Positions 8,611 to 16,250 of a DNA stretch of 53,722 nucleotides are shown here, piece after piece (positions within the stretch are counted from its first letter, which is position 1; every line of letters starts with the position of its first letter). The stretch covers positions 58,127 to 111,848 of the forward strand of contig NZ_FNPW01000001.1 in assembly GCF_900107395.1 (NCBI RefSeq), in the 5' to 3' direction. Source of the DNA: Pseudomonas sp. NFIX28. Lineage in GTDB: Bacteria > Pseudomonadota > Gammaproteobacteria > Pseudomonadales > Pseudomonadaceae. The notes below the pieces were generated by a model. It was not told where the DNA came from. It ran no database searches and saw nothing but the letters and a program-made list of their open reading frames with translations. Position numbers and translations under genes: made by a program.

Positions 8611-9627
8611 ATGGCGGTTGAACGACGGGATTTCAGTGGCGGCATGAAGGGCAAGAACCTGCGTTACCTGGAAGAGGCGCGGGTGGCGCCTGCGGCCCAT
8701 GCGCGGGCGGGCTTCCTGCTGCTCGAGCACTTCTCGTTGCCGGCCTTCACCCAGGCCCTGGATACCATCGTCACCGCCAACCTGCTGCGTCCCGCCTTGT
8801 TCTCCTCGACGACCTTTGGCTTGCAGGACGGCGAAGTCACCAGCGACCTCGGGCTGGTGATCCGCCCCGATGCGCGCCTGGATGCGGCGGCGCTCAAGGA
8901 CCTCGACCTGCTGGTGATCTGCGGCGGCTACCGCACGGAGCTCAAGCTCGACCCCCAGCTGACCGGCCTGCTAAAAAGCGCCGCCGAGCTGGGCATCGCC
9001 CTGGCCGGGTTGTGGAACGGGGCCTGGTTCCTCGGCGTCGCGGGGCTGCTCGAAGGCTACCGCTGTGCGATCCACCCGGAGCACCGCCCCGCGCTGGCGG
9101 AAATTGCCAAGGCCAGTTGTGTCACCAGCGAGGCCTTTGTGGTGGACCGCGACCGGCTCACGGCGTCCAGCCCCGCGGGCGCCTTCCATATGGCCCTGGA
9201 GTGGATCAAGGGGCTGCACGGCAAGGCGCTGGTCGAGGGCATCGAAGACATCCTGTCGTTCGAGGAATCGCGCTACCGGCGCATCAAGCCGACGATGCAT
9301 GTGTCGTTGAGCGCGCCTTTGCGTGAGGTGGTCAACCTGATGGACGCCAACCTCGAGGAGCCGCTGCAAATGGACCAGCTGGCGGAGTACGCCGGGCGCT
9401 CCCGGCGGCAGATCGAGCGCTTGTTCAAGGAGCAGCTGGGCACCACCCCGCAGCGCTATTACCTGGAACTGCGCATCACCGAAGCGCGCCGATTGCTGCA
9501 GCACACTGAACTGTCCCAGGTCGAGGTGCTGGTGGCCTGTGGCTTCGTCTCGCCGAGCCATTTCAGCAAGTGCTACAGCTCGTATTTCGGCTATCGGCCT
9601 TCGAAGGAAAAGCGCCTGGTGAAATGA
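8611..9627 (+). CDS. AraC-family regulator with GATase1-like N-terminal domain, 338 aa
   Basis: Residues ~30-205 form a DJ-1/PfpI-like (GATase1) domain, seen as FLLLEHFSLPAF, LLVICGGYRTEL and GIALAGLWNGAWFLG. The usual cysteine of true amidotransferases is absent, as normal in this regulator class. Residues ~235-335 form the two-helix-turn-helix AraC domain (MDQLAEYAGRSRRQIERLFKE and VEVLVACGFVSPSHFSKCYSSYFG). Relatives are activators of amino-acid and amine catabolism such as ArgR, CdhR and GbdR. It is divergent from the M20 dipeptidase, its most likely target by position. Ligand unknown. Confidence 0.88.
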   Translation: MAVERRDFSGGMKGKNLRYLEEARVAPAAHARAGFLLLEHFSLPAFTQALDTIVTANLLRPALFSSTTFGLQDGEVTSDLGLVIRPDARLDAAALKDLDLLVICGGYRTELKLDPQLTGLLKSAAELGIALAGLWNGAWFLGVAGLLEGYRCAIHPEHRPALAEIAKASCVTSEAFVVDRDRLTASSPAGAFHMALEWIKGLHGKALVEGIEDILSFEESRYRRIKPTMHVSLSAPLREVVNLMDANLEEPLQMDQLAEYAGRSRRQIERLFKEQLGTTPQRYYLELRITEARRLLQHTELSQVEVLVACGFVSPSHFSKCYSSYFGYRPSKEKRLVK

Positions 9628-9646
9628 TCGTGGACGTCGGTATCTT

Positions 9647-10129
9647 TCAGCTTTCGAGCCACCAATCTAAAAGTGTCTCATCCTCGTCATCCGCCAGGTT
9701 TTTGTAGATGTTGGCGTAGTACCACTGGATCTCTGTTCTATCTCGGAACCTGTCAAAGAAGTCGTTGATCTTCTCCATCCCATTGCGCGCCGGAACCGCG
9801 AATGACAGGTTTCCCTCAAATACACCATCCAAGGTTCCGCCCAGCTCATGAACCACACCGTTTTCCAGCAAGGCCAGTTCTTCTTGAGGAATGGAGTCTG
9901 CATAGATCTGGATGCAGAAATTCCCACCCCGCTTCAAGACGACTGCCGGTGCTTCCCTGTCCTTGATTGAAACAATATCTCCTCGTGCCAGGTTCAGCGC
10001 GAGACCAGGAGAGGAGAGCAACTCGTAACTATCCTGGTCAATCTTGCGAGCAGGCAGCTCTTCAAAAAAAGGGCCGTCATCATCCGTTACATAAACGTGA
10101 ATCAGAACAGGTGCTTCTTTAGTGTCCAT
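9647..10129 (-). CDS. DUF4265-like protein, 160 aa
   Basis: Start MDTKEAPVLIHVYV follows TGGAGC; a 17-residue upstream extension has no ribosome site. The fold signature VTDDDGPFFEELPARK followed by ALNLARGDIV and VLKRGGNFCIQI resembles DUF4265 proteins (N-terminal domain that begins with a side-chain-rich 'EELPA'). The C-terminal part is acidic and ends in DWWLES. Cytoplasmic, no signal. DUF4265 genes often sit among polymorphic-toxin immunity genes, and the neighbours here fit that. Function unknown. Base composition is visibly more AT-rich than the flanking genes. Confidence 0.6.
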   Translation of the reverse strand: MDTKEAPVLIHVYVTDDDGPFFEELPARKIDQDSYELLSSPGLALNLARGDIVSIKDREAPAVVLKRGGNFCIQIYADSIPQEELALLENGVVHELGGTLDGVFEGNLSFAVPARNGMEKINDFFDRFRDRTEIQWYYANIYKNLADDEDETLLDWWLES

Positions 10130-10235
10130 GCACTGCTCCAGGGTTGTTCTGCTCAGCCTGCTGTTTTGTAGGAGGGGCATTTAAATCAATATTGTTCATT
10201 GGCGAAGTGCTCGTGAGAGGGCGACTGGCCGAGGA

Positions 10236-10616
10236 TTATCGACTTTTTGAAATCACACTGTTCATGTATTGGTTTAAATCGCGCAGATCCTTAATGCTCC
10301 AGGCGTGCGGCGGTATCTTTACACCATTCTCGCGCAAGGTTCTGGGAATCAGGTCGCCATTGGGGCGAAGTATTATCGACGAGACAATAACGCCCGGATA
10401 ATCATTGAGTCGTTTTTTGAACGCGGATGTTGTGAGGTCAGGTGTGGGAGGATTGCTTTTATGGGCCAGGGGGCCGGTTCCTTTGATATCGGCGCCGTGG
10501 CACACGGCACATCGCTGCGAATAGAGATTTTTCCCGTTGTTGTCGGCGAAGGACAGTGATGTTTGAGTTAGCGATAGAAATCCTAGCGAAGCGATGAACA
10601 ATACATTTACTTTCAA
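10236..10616 (-). CDS. Periplasmic cytochrome c-like protein, 126 aa
   Basis: N-terminal signal peptide (FIASLGFLSLTQTSLSFA) followed by NGKNLYSQRCAVCHGAD, with the c-type haem motif at residues 36-40. The start in this frame must be TTG: an ATG 7 bases upstream is in another frame and an in-frame TGA lies just before. A ribosome-like AAGGA is 10 bases upstream of the TTG. The usual distal Met motif (GVxMPxW) reads NGVKIPPHAW, so the sixth ligand methionine seems replaced by isoleucine. It may be a diaphorase-like or partner-bound haem protein, or degenerate. It is in an AT-richer patch and not obviously in an operon with an oxidase. Confidence 0.7.
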   Translation of the reverse strand: MKVNVLFIASLGFLSLTQTSLSFADNNGKNLYSQRCAVCHGADIKGTGPLAHKSNPPTPDLTTSAFKKRLNDYPGVIVSSIILRPNGDLIPRTLRENGVKIPPHAWSIKDLRDLNQYMNSVISKSR

Positions 10617-10669
10617 CTTTCATACGTCCTTGTTGTGTCAATCAGACCTGAATCGAGGGCAAACGCTGG

Positions 10670-11035
10670 TCAGCCTTCCATCCACACATCTTCGTAGCCT
10701 TGATTGTCGATAATGAACTTGGCGCCAGCGGGTAGGCAGAGGTAATTCATCACCTGTGGCAGCATTTCACTGAGATGCTCAGTGTGAACCGCTTGATAAA
10801 AATCATCAGCGTTCGAGTGTTCTCCACAGTGAATAAACCAACTGACATTGCCACCCTCCGGCAGCGAAATGCGTGCGCCATAAATAGGTGACTGGCCCAG
10901 AGTGGCAATCGCGATGGCGACCATTTCGTCTGGTGGAAGTACAGGTAGGCCGTATTTTTCACAAATATCATTCTGCATATCGGGCAGTGCCTCGAGGTAC
11001 TTCGATCGGGTATGAGCAAGCGTTTGTGGGGTCAT
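10670..11035 (-). CDS. Imm33-like immunity-type protein, 121 aa
   Basis: The C-terminal half carries the pattern of the Imm33-like family as I remember it: YGARISLPEGGNVSWFIHCGE, then DDFYQAVHTEHLSEMLPQVMNYLCLPAGAKFIID, and the ending GYEDVWMEG. Small, soluble, no signal. Its ATG overlaps the TGA of the upstream gene (11032-11481) by four bases (ATGA), so the pair is translationally coupled. Family members neutralise polymorphic toxins, but no toxin gene is visible here, so this may be an orphan immunity gene or a differently used relative. Confidence 0.6.
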   Translation of the reverse strand: MTPQTLAHTRSKYLEALPDMQNDICEKYGLPVLPPDEMVAIAIATLGQSPIYGARISLPEGGNVSWFIHCGEHSNADDFYQAVHTEHLSEMLPQVMNYLCLPAGAKFIIDNQGYEDVWMEG

Positions 11036-11481
11036 AACTTTTGAAAATGCTCAAAAAACGCCTGCGTCGCATCGGGGGCTACGTTCTTCAAGTAAAGATA
11101 AAAATAAAACAGTGGCGTTTCTTCGCCCGAACCATCTCGTAGCCAGTCGCTTTCATTGCCAAAGCAGCAAATAACAGTGCGGGCCAGGGCGGAGAGCGCT
11201 GGGTCCGACTCTCGATAGCTTTTTTCGATAGGCCATAGCTTGAGAAAGGATGCTTGCCTTAGGCTCTCATTGGATTCCAATGTTCCAGGGGCAATGGCTT
11301 GTTTCAAATAACAAGCCATTTCTTGAAGTTTCTCGTCAGAGATATTCTTTAGTTTTCTATTCTGGACAAGCTCAAGCAACAAATTTGCATAGTGACGTAC
11401 CATGTCGTTAATTGAAATTTCATTGCCCAGCAATTGTGACTCAAGAGATTCAATGTCTTCGATTTCTTGATTGTCGATCAT
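11032..11481 (-). CDS. Hypothetical protein coupled to Imm33-like gene, 149 aa
   Basis: Starts MIDNQEIEDIESLE, all-helical in appearance, acidic at the N-terminus, and with cysteines only in the C-terminal half (CYLK, VICCFGN). No signal or membrane segment. The stop overlaps the start of the Imm33-like gene (ATGA), so the two products probably act together. Ribosome site weak (AGCAAG). I do not recognise the family. Codon use is AT-richer than the chromosome around it, suggesting acquisition with its neighbours. Confidence 0.6.
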   Translation of the reverse strand: MIDNQEIEDIESLESQLLGNEISINDMVRHYANLLLELVQNRKLKNISDEKLQEMACYLKQAIAPGTLESNESLRQASFLKLWPIEKSYRESDPALSALARTVICCFGNESDWLRDGSGEETPLFYFYLYLKNVAPDATQAFFEHFQKL

Positions 11482-11562
11482 CTTGCTTTTTTGTGCCCGT
11501 AGTTGACATGGATCGAAGCGCTATCGAGAGGTCAGGCTTTTAAACCAAGCTAAAGGCAGTTG

Positions 11563-12744
11563 TCAAAGATTGCTCTTTATACGCAAAGCCGCCACCACGT
11601 TCGCTGCCGCGCAAGGCTTTACGGTGGCGGCGCGGGCGGCCAGTACCGCCAGCACGGCGGCTACTACCAACAGTGCCGCGCTCAGTTCGAAGGTCGCCCG
11701 ATAACCGCTCAGGTCGAAGGCCAGGCCGCCCACCGTGGCGCCCGCGGCAATCGCCAGCTGGACGATCGCCACCATCAACCCGCCGCCGGCTTCCGCATCG
11801 TCCGGCAGCGCCCGGGTCAGCCAGGTCCACCAGGCGACCGGAGCGGCGGTCGCCACCAGGCCCCAGAGGCCCAGCAAGAGCGTGGTGACCGACACCGAGG
11901 CGCCAAACGCCACCAGGGCCAGGGCGATTGCCGCCATCATCAGCGGGATGATGATCAGCGTGCGATACAGGGCATTTTTCAGGAAGGCTTCGATCAGGAA
12001 GGTGCCCGCCAGGCCGGCCAGGCCGATCACCAGCAACATCAGCGACAGCGTGCTGACACTGACCTGGGTGACCGTCTCGAGGAAGGGCCGCAGGTAGGTG
12101 AACAGCATGAACTGGCCCATGAAAAACAGGCTGACCGCGAGCATGCCCAAGGCCACCGGCATTCTTTTCATCAGGCTGAAGGCATTGCCGGTGCCGGCGG
12201 CCGGCTGCGCTTTCAGGGTCGGCAGGCTGGCCAGCAGCCAGAGGGCGGCGAGGGCGGCCACCGGCACCACGCAGAAAAACGCCCCGCGCCAGCCGATGAG
12301 CGCGCCGAGGAAACTGCCCAGGGGCGCGGCGATCACGGTCGCCAGGGCGTTGCCGCCATTGACGATGGCCAGGGCGCGCGGCACCTGGTCCTCGGGTACC
12401 AGGCGCATGGCCGTGGCCGCCGACAACGACCAGAAACCGCCGATGGCCACGCCGATCAGCGCGCGGCCGGCCATGAAGGCCAGGTAGTTCGGGGCGAACG
12501 CCACCACGGTTCCGGAGACGATCATCAGCAGCGTCAGCGACAACAGCAGCCGCTTGCGCTCGACCCGGGCCGCCAAGGGGGCGATCAGCAGGCTGGTGAA
12601 CAGGGCAAACAGCCCGGAGACGGCAATGCCCTGGCCGGCTTGCCCCTCGCTGACTTGCAGGTCGGCCGCGATCGGGGTCAGCAGGCTGACCGGCATGAAT
12701 TCGGAGGCCACCAGGGCAAAGGCGGCGAGCGCCATGGCCAGCAC
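11563..12744 (-). CDS. NepI-like MFS exporter (12 TM), apparent 5' frameshift
   Basis: 393 residues from an internal ATG (MLAMALAAFALVASEFMPVS). The sequence follows E. coli NepI, the purine ribonucleoside efflux pump, closely: EFMPVSLLTPIAADL, GRALIGVAIGGFWSLSA, MRLVP, VIAAPLGSFLGALIGWRGAFF. Twelve membrane segments. The expected N-terminus MTDTLR... is encoded at 12776-12793 with a ribosome site, but in another frame. Removing one base in the run CTCCGCGCCGCC would give MTDTLRPPERRHTWGAVLA. So either one extra base truncates the true start, or an internal GTG/ATG is used, which would still leave TM1 intact. Substrate inferred from similarity only. Confidence 0.8.
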   Translation of the reverse strand: MLAMALAAFALVASEFMPVSLLTPIAADLQVSEGQAGQGIAVSGLFALFTSLLIAPLAARVERKRLLLSLTLLMIVSGTVVAFAPNYLAFMAGRALIGVAIGGFWSLSAATAMRLVPEDQVPRALAIVNGGNALATVIAAPLGSFLGALIGWRGAFFCVVPVAALAALWLLASLPTLKAQPAAGTGNAFSLMKRMPVALGMLAVSLFFMGQFMLFTYLRPFLETVTQVSVSTLSLMLLVIGLAGLAGTFLIEAFLKNALYRTLIIIPLMMAAIALALVAFGASVSVTTLLLGLWGLVATAAPVAWWTWLTRALPDDAEAGGGLMVAIVQLAIAAGATVGGLAFDLSGYRATFELSAALLVVAAVLAVLAARAATVKPCAAANVVAALRIKSNL

Positions 12745-12882
12745 GGCGCCCCAGGTGTGCCGGCGCTCGGGCGGCGCGGAGGGTATCGGTCATGGGGAGG
12801 GGTTCTCTATTTGTGCAAGCGCCCAGGCGGCCCGGCGATCATTGCCGGCCGGGCTACCGGGACGCTGGAGCAACGGTGGCGT

Positions 12883-13932
12883 TCAGCCCGCCAGGGTGGC
12901 GTTGTCGATGACGAAGCGGTACTTGACGTCGCCCTTGAGCATGCGTTCGTAGGACTCATTGATCTGGTCCGCGCGCACCAGCTCGATGTCGGCGACGATG
13001 CCGTGCTCGGCGCAGAAGTCGAGCATCTCCTGGGTCTCGGCAATGCCGCCGATCATCGAGCCGGCGAGGGTCCGGCGTTTCATGATCAGGTTGAACACAT
13101 TGGGCGAGGCATGCGGAGTCGCCGGGGCGCCCACCAGGGTCATGCCGCCGTCGCGCTTGAGCAGCACCAGGAAGGCGTCGAGATCGTGGGGCGCGGCCAC
13201 GGTGTTGAGGATCAGGTCGAAGCTCTTGGCATGGGCGGCCATTTCCTCGGCATTGCGCGACACCACCACTTCGTCGGCGCCCAGCTGGCGAGCGGCCTCG
13301 CGCTTGGCGTCGGAGGTGGTGAACGCCACCACGTGCGCGCCCAGGGCATGGGCCAGCTTGATGCCCATGTGGCCCAGGCCACCGATGCCGACCACGCCGA
13401 CCTTCTTGCCGGGCCCGGCCTGCCAGTGGCGCAGCGGCGAATAGGTGGTGATGCCCGCGCACAGCAGCGGTGCGACGGCGGCCAGCTGTTCCTCGGGGTG
13501 GCGGATGCGCAGCACGTAGCGCTCGTGGACCACGATCTGTTGCGAGTAACCGCCCAGGGTCCAGCCCGGGGCGTCCGGCGTCGGGAAGTTGTAGGTGCCG
13601 ATCATGCCGTCGCAGTAGTTCTCCAGGCCGTCCTCGCAGTCGGCGCAGTGCTTGCAGCTGTCGACGATGCAGCCGATGCCCACCAGGTCGCCCGGGTGGA
13701 AGCCGTGCACATGGGCGCCGACCGCCGCGACCCGGCCGACGATCTCGTGGCCGGGCACGCAGGGAAACTGCGTGCCATGCCACTCGGCGCGAACCTGGTG
13801 CAGGTCCGAGTGGCAGATGCCGCAGAAGGCGATGTCGATCTGCACGTCATGGGCGCCGGGGGCGCGACGGGCGATCTGCAGTGGTTGAAGAGGTTGGTCG
13901 CCCGCATGGGCGCCATAGGCGTTGACTAACAT
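12883..13932 (-). CDS. YahK-like NADP-dependent zinc alcohol dehydrogenase, 349 aa
   Basis: Medium-chain dehydrogenase of the cinnamyl-alcohol/YahK aldehyde reductase group. Start MLVNAYGAHA follows GGAG at 7 bases. Catalytic zinc site: Cys40-His41 (GICHSDLH) and His62-Glu63 (GHEIVG). Structural zinc: Cys93, 96, 99 and 107 (DSCKHCADCEDGLENYC). Nucleotide-binding turn VGIGGLGHMGIK followed by AFTTSDAKREAA, a pattern typical of NADP users. It reduces aliphatic and aromatic aldehydes to alcohols in the cytoplasm. It is divergent from an AraC-type regulator (14100-15008); this pairing is common in proteobacteria and suggests aldehyde-responsive control. Confidence 0.92.
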   Translation of the reverse strand: MLVNAYGAHAGDQPLQPLQIARRAPGAHDVQIDIAFCGICHSDLHQVRAEWHGTQFPCVPGHEIVGRVAAVGAHVHGFHPGDLVGIGCIVDSCKHCADCEDGLENYCDGMIGTYNFPTPDAPGWTLGGYSQQIVVHERYVLRIRHPEEQLAAVAPLLCAGITTYSPLRHWQAGPGKKVGVVGIGGLGHMGIKLAHALGAHVVAFTTSDAKREAARQLGADEVVVSRNAEEMAAHAKSFDLILNTVAAPHDLDAFLVLLKRDGGMTLVGAPATPHASPNVFNLIMKRRTLAGSMIGGIAETQEMLDFCAEHGIVADIELVRADQINESYERMLKGDVKYRFVIDNATLAG

Positions 13933-14099
13933 TGCACACTCCATCCTGCGTTACGTTAGATGATCATTCTCCCGGGCAGGCGCAGGCGGCCAGTAGTGCA
14001 TTTCGCTGGAATTCTTGCCTGATTCTCTGGACTTTGGTTTTTTCGGTAGGAGCGGCACCGGGGCCGGGTTAACGTCTGGCAAGGAGGGTCCATACCGAC

Positions 14100-15008
14100 A
14101 TGACACGCCCACACGACACCCGCGCCCAGGCGCCCCAGGAAACCCTCGCGCGCCTCATTGGCGCCTGGATTAAACACTCGGGAGACTGCTCGACACCCAT
14201 CCCCGGTCTGGGCTTCTTTCGCCGCGACATCCCTTCGCCGCCCTCCGTGTGCATGGTCGAGCCGAGCATCGTCCTCGTCGCCCAGGGAGCGAAACAGCTG
14301 TGGGTCGGCGGCGAAGCCTACCCGTACGACCCCTCGCGCTTTCTCGTGACCTCACTGGACCTGCCGGCCAATTCCGAGGTGACGGCGGCCAGCCTGGAAC
14401 AACCCTGCCTGGGGCTGGGCTTCAAGCTCGACCCGCGCATGCTGGCGGAGCTGGCTGCCCAGGGCGGGTTGCTGCAACCTCGCGATCGAGGCGCAGGCAA
14501 GGGCGTGGGCATCGGCACCGCGACGCCGGCCATGCTGGCCTCGTTCGTGCGCCTGCTGCAGTTGCTGGACGAGCCCGAAGCCATCCCGGTGCTGGCGCCG
14601 CTGATCCAGCGCGAGATCCATTACCGCTTGCTGCTGAGCGACCAGTCGGCGCGGCTGCGGCAGATCGCCTCCGTCGACGGCCAGGGCCACCGGATCGCCC
14701 GGGCCATCGACTGGCTGAAGCTGAATTACACCGCGCAACTGCGGGTCGACGAACTCGCCGCCCGGGTGCAGATGAGCACGCCGACCTTTCACCACCATTT
14801 CCGCCAACTCACCGCCATGAGCCCGCTGCAATACCAGAAATGGCTACGCCTGACCGAAGCCAAACGCCTGATGATGAACGAACACCTGGATGTCTCCAGC
14901 GCCGCCTTCAGGGTCGGCTATGAAAGCCCCTCGCAGTTCAGCCGCGAATACGGCCGGCTGTTTGGCGCGCCGCCCAAGCGGGATATTGCGCAGTTGCGGG
15001 GAGTGTAG
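14100..15008 (+). CDS. AraC-family regulator (AraC_N cupin type), 302 aa
   Basis: N-terminal ~170 residues are the AraC_N domain seen next to YahK-type dehydrogenases (VCMVEPSIVLVAQGAKQLWVGG, FLVTSLDLP). Residues ~200-300 hold the paired helix-turn-helix (VDELAARVQMSTPTFHHHFRQ and VSSAAFRVGYESPSQFSREYGRLFG). An AGGAGG is present but 12 bases from the ATG, rather far. It probably activates the divergent dehydrogenase gene across a 167-base gap, in response to an aldehyde or a related electrophile. Target and ligand are inferred from arrangement. Confidence 0.88.
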   Translation: MTRPHDTRAQAPQETLARLIGAWIKHSGDCSTPIPGLGFFRRDIPSPPSVCMVEPSIVLVAQGAKQLWVGGEAYPYDPSRFLVTSLDLPANSEVTAASLEQPCLGLGFKLDPRMLAELAAQGGLLQPRDRGAGKGVGIGTATPAMLASFVRLLQLLDEPEAIPVLAPLIQREIHYRLLLSDQSARLRQIASVDGQGHRIARAIDWLKLNYTAQLRVDELAARVQMSTPTFHHHFRQLTAMSPLQYQKWLRLTEAKRLMMNEHLDVSSAAFRVGYESPSQFSREYGRLFGAPPKRDIAQLRGV

Positions 15009-15069
15009 GAGGGGGTAGGAGTATTAGGGTTTAAGGAGTGCCTGAACTGAAAAAGGTGCGCGACCGTGA

Positions 15070-15513
15070 CTAAGGCTTTTTTCGTCTGTGCAGGTCGCCT
15101 TTTCTGGTTTTTCTCTGGATATCCCCCGTACTGACGGCATTGAGCATTTTCTGAAACTTTGAGCATTCAATGTGACGAGCCGCAGGGCAGGACGCTACTC
15201 GACGAAGCTCGTCGCGTATGGCGCTGAGTCGCTCGATGGTGCGGTCCAGTTCGTCAGCCTTGTCGTTCAGCCGCTGGCGATCAATGTCAGGCTGGCCCTG
15301 CGCGTCCAGCATGGCGACGAGATCGTCCAGCGAAAACTCGGCCGACTGGCCGAGCGCAATCAAGGACAATCGCTGGAGTACATCGGCACGAAACACGCGA
15401 CTCAGGCCCCGACGACCTATCGAACTGATAAGGCCTTTCTCTTCGTAGTAGCGCAGCGTTGAAGCCGGTAGACCGGAACGTCGCGCCACTTCACCAATAT
15501 CCAGCTCTTTCAT
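15070..15513 (-). CDS. MerR-family transcriptional regulator, 147 aa
   Basis: Start MKELDIGEVARRSGLPAS follows GAGGT. Winged helix-turn-helix (VARRSGLPASTLRYYEEKGLI), then long dimerisation helix (LNDKADELDRTIERLSAIRDEL), then a Cys pair in ASCPAARHIECSKF that could sense a metal or oxidant. Length is normal for the family. The ATG lies 9 bases from a perfect TCAAGTC-GACTTGA dyad in the divergent promoter, so autoregulation plus control of the DUF2938 gene is likely. Confidence 0.88.
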   Translation of the reverse strand: MKELDIGEVARRSGLPASTLRYYEEKGLISSIGRRGLSRVFRADVLQRLSLIALGQSAEFSLDDLVAMLDAQGQPDIDRQRLNDKADELDRTIERLSAIRDELRRVASCPAARHIECSKFQKMLNAVSTGDIQRKTRKGDLHRRKKP

Positions 15514-15515
15514 GC

Positions 15516-15546
15516 TTGACCTCAAGTCGACTTGAACTTGCAGACT
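15516..15546 (+). promoter_or_regulatory. MerR-type promoter with 19-bp spacer and operator dyad
   Basis: -35 TTGACC (15516-15521), then exactly 19 bases, then a -10-like CAGACT (15541-15546). The spacer begins with the 14-base perfect palindrome TCAAGTCGACTTGA (15522-15535). Over-long spacers with an internal dyad are the hallmark of MerR/SoxR-activated promoters. It faces the DUF2938 gene. Confidence 0.7.
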
Positions 15547-15592
15547 GCTCGGATCAAACCGCCAAAACAGGTTCAAGGCAAGGAGCAATACC

Positions 15593-16111
15593 ATGGGAAC
15601 AGCCGAGACAGCACTGCGCATTCTGTTTGTTGGAATGGGGGCCACGCTGATCATGGACGTAGCGGCTTTTATTCAAGCGCGAGTGTTTGGCCTGGCGTCG
15701 CTTGACTATGGCCTGGTGGGTCGTTGGTTGGGCCACATGTTCCACGGGCGGTTTAGTCACTCCCCGATCATGACGGCGGCTCCTGTCAGGAATGAACGCC
15801 TGATGGGGTGGGTGTTCCATTACGTCACGGGCATTGTCTTCGCGATGGTGCTGATCGGTGCGAAAGGGCTTGCCTGGATCTGCAACCCGACGTTGGTGCC
15901 TGCGCTGGTGATGGGGTTGGTCAGTGTGATTGCGCCTTTCTTCATCATGCAGCCCGCGTTCGGTTTCGGCGTTGCTGCTTCGAAAACAGCGGCACCGAAC
16001 GTGGCAAGGCGCAGAAGCGTTACTGCGCATCTGACGTTCGGACTGGGGCTTTTTGTGGCGGGATGGCTATTGATGCTGCTCTTTCCTGCATCGTCCTGTT
16101 CTGCAGTTTAA
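15593..16111 (+). CDS. DUF2938-type membrane protein, 172 aa
   Basis: Four hydrophobic segments (ILFVGMGATLIMDVAAFI, WVFHYVTGIVFAMVLI, LVPALVMGLVSVIAPFFIM, TFGLGLFVAGWLLMLLF). Contains RWLGHMFHGRF and the conserved SVIAPFFIMQPAFGFGVAASKTP-like stretch of DUF2938 inner-membrane proteins. Function unknown. Controlled in all likelihood by the divergent MerR regulator through the 19-bp-spacer promoter, which suggests a role in response to a small-molecule or redox stress. Confidence 0.82.
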   Translation: MGTAETALRILFVGMGATLIMDVAAFIQARVFGLASLDYGLVGRWLGHMFHGRFSHSPIMTAAPVRNERLMGWVFHYVTGIVFAMVLIGAKGLAWICNPTLVPALVMGLVSVIAPFFIMQPAFGFGVAASKTAAPNVARRRSVTAHLTFGLGLFVAGWLLMLLFPASSCSAV

Positions 16112-16213
16112 ATCCGAGCGGTTACTCTCGAATCTTCCCTGTTCATAAAACCGTATATGGCGAAATTTTGATACTACACGTCGAGTTGGCGGGAGCGACG
16201 AGGTGCTAACGAC

Positions 16214-16250
16214 GATTATTGTTTTCGCACAAAAGCCGGAAACAATAATC
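16214..16250. promoter_or_regulatory. 11-bp inverted repeat abutting amidohydrolase start
   Basis: GATTATTGTTT (16214-16224) and AAACAATAATC (16240-16250) are perfect inverted copies separated by 15 bases. The second arm ends directly before the ATG at 16251. Likely an operator of the downstream catabolic genes or an RNA hairpin over the start. Confidence 0.45.

Noticed and set aside
11540..12793. 417-aa frame starting MTDTLRAARAPAHLG over the MFS gene
   Set aside because: Only the first six residues are plausible; the rest is Arg/Pro/Gly-rich shadow. The 12-TM exporter is in the other frame, which led to the frameshift interpretation.
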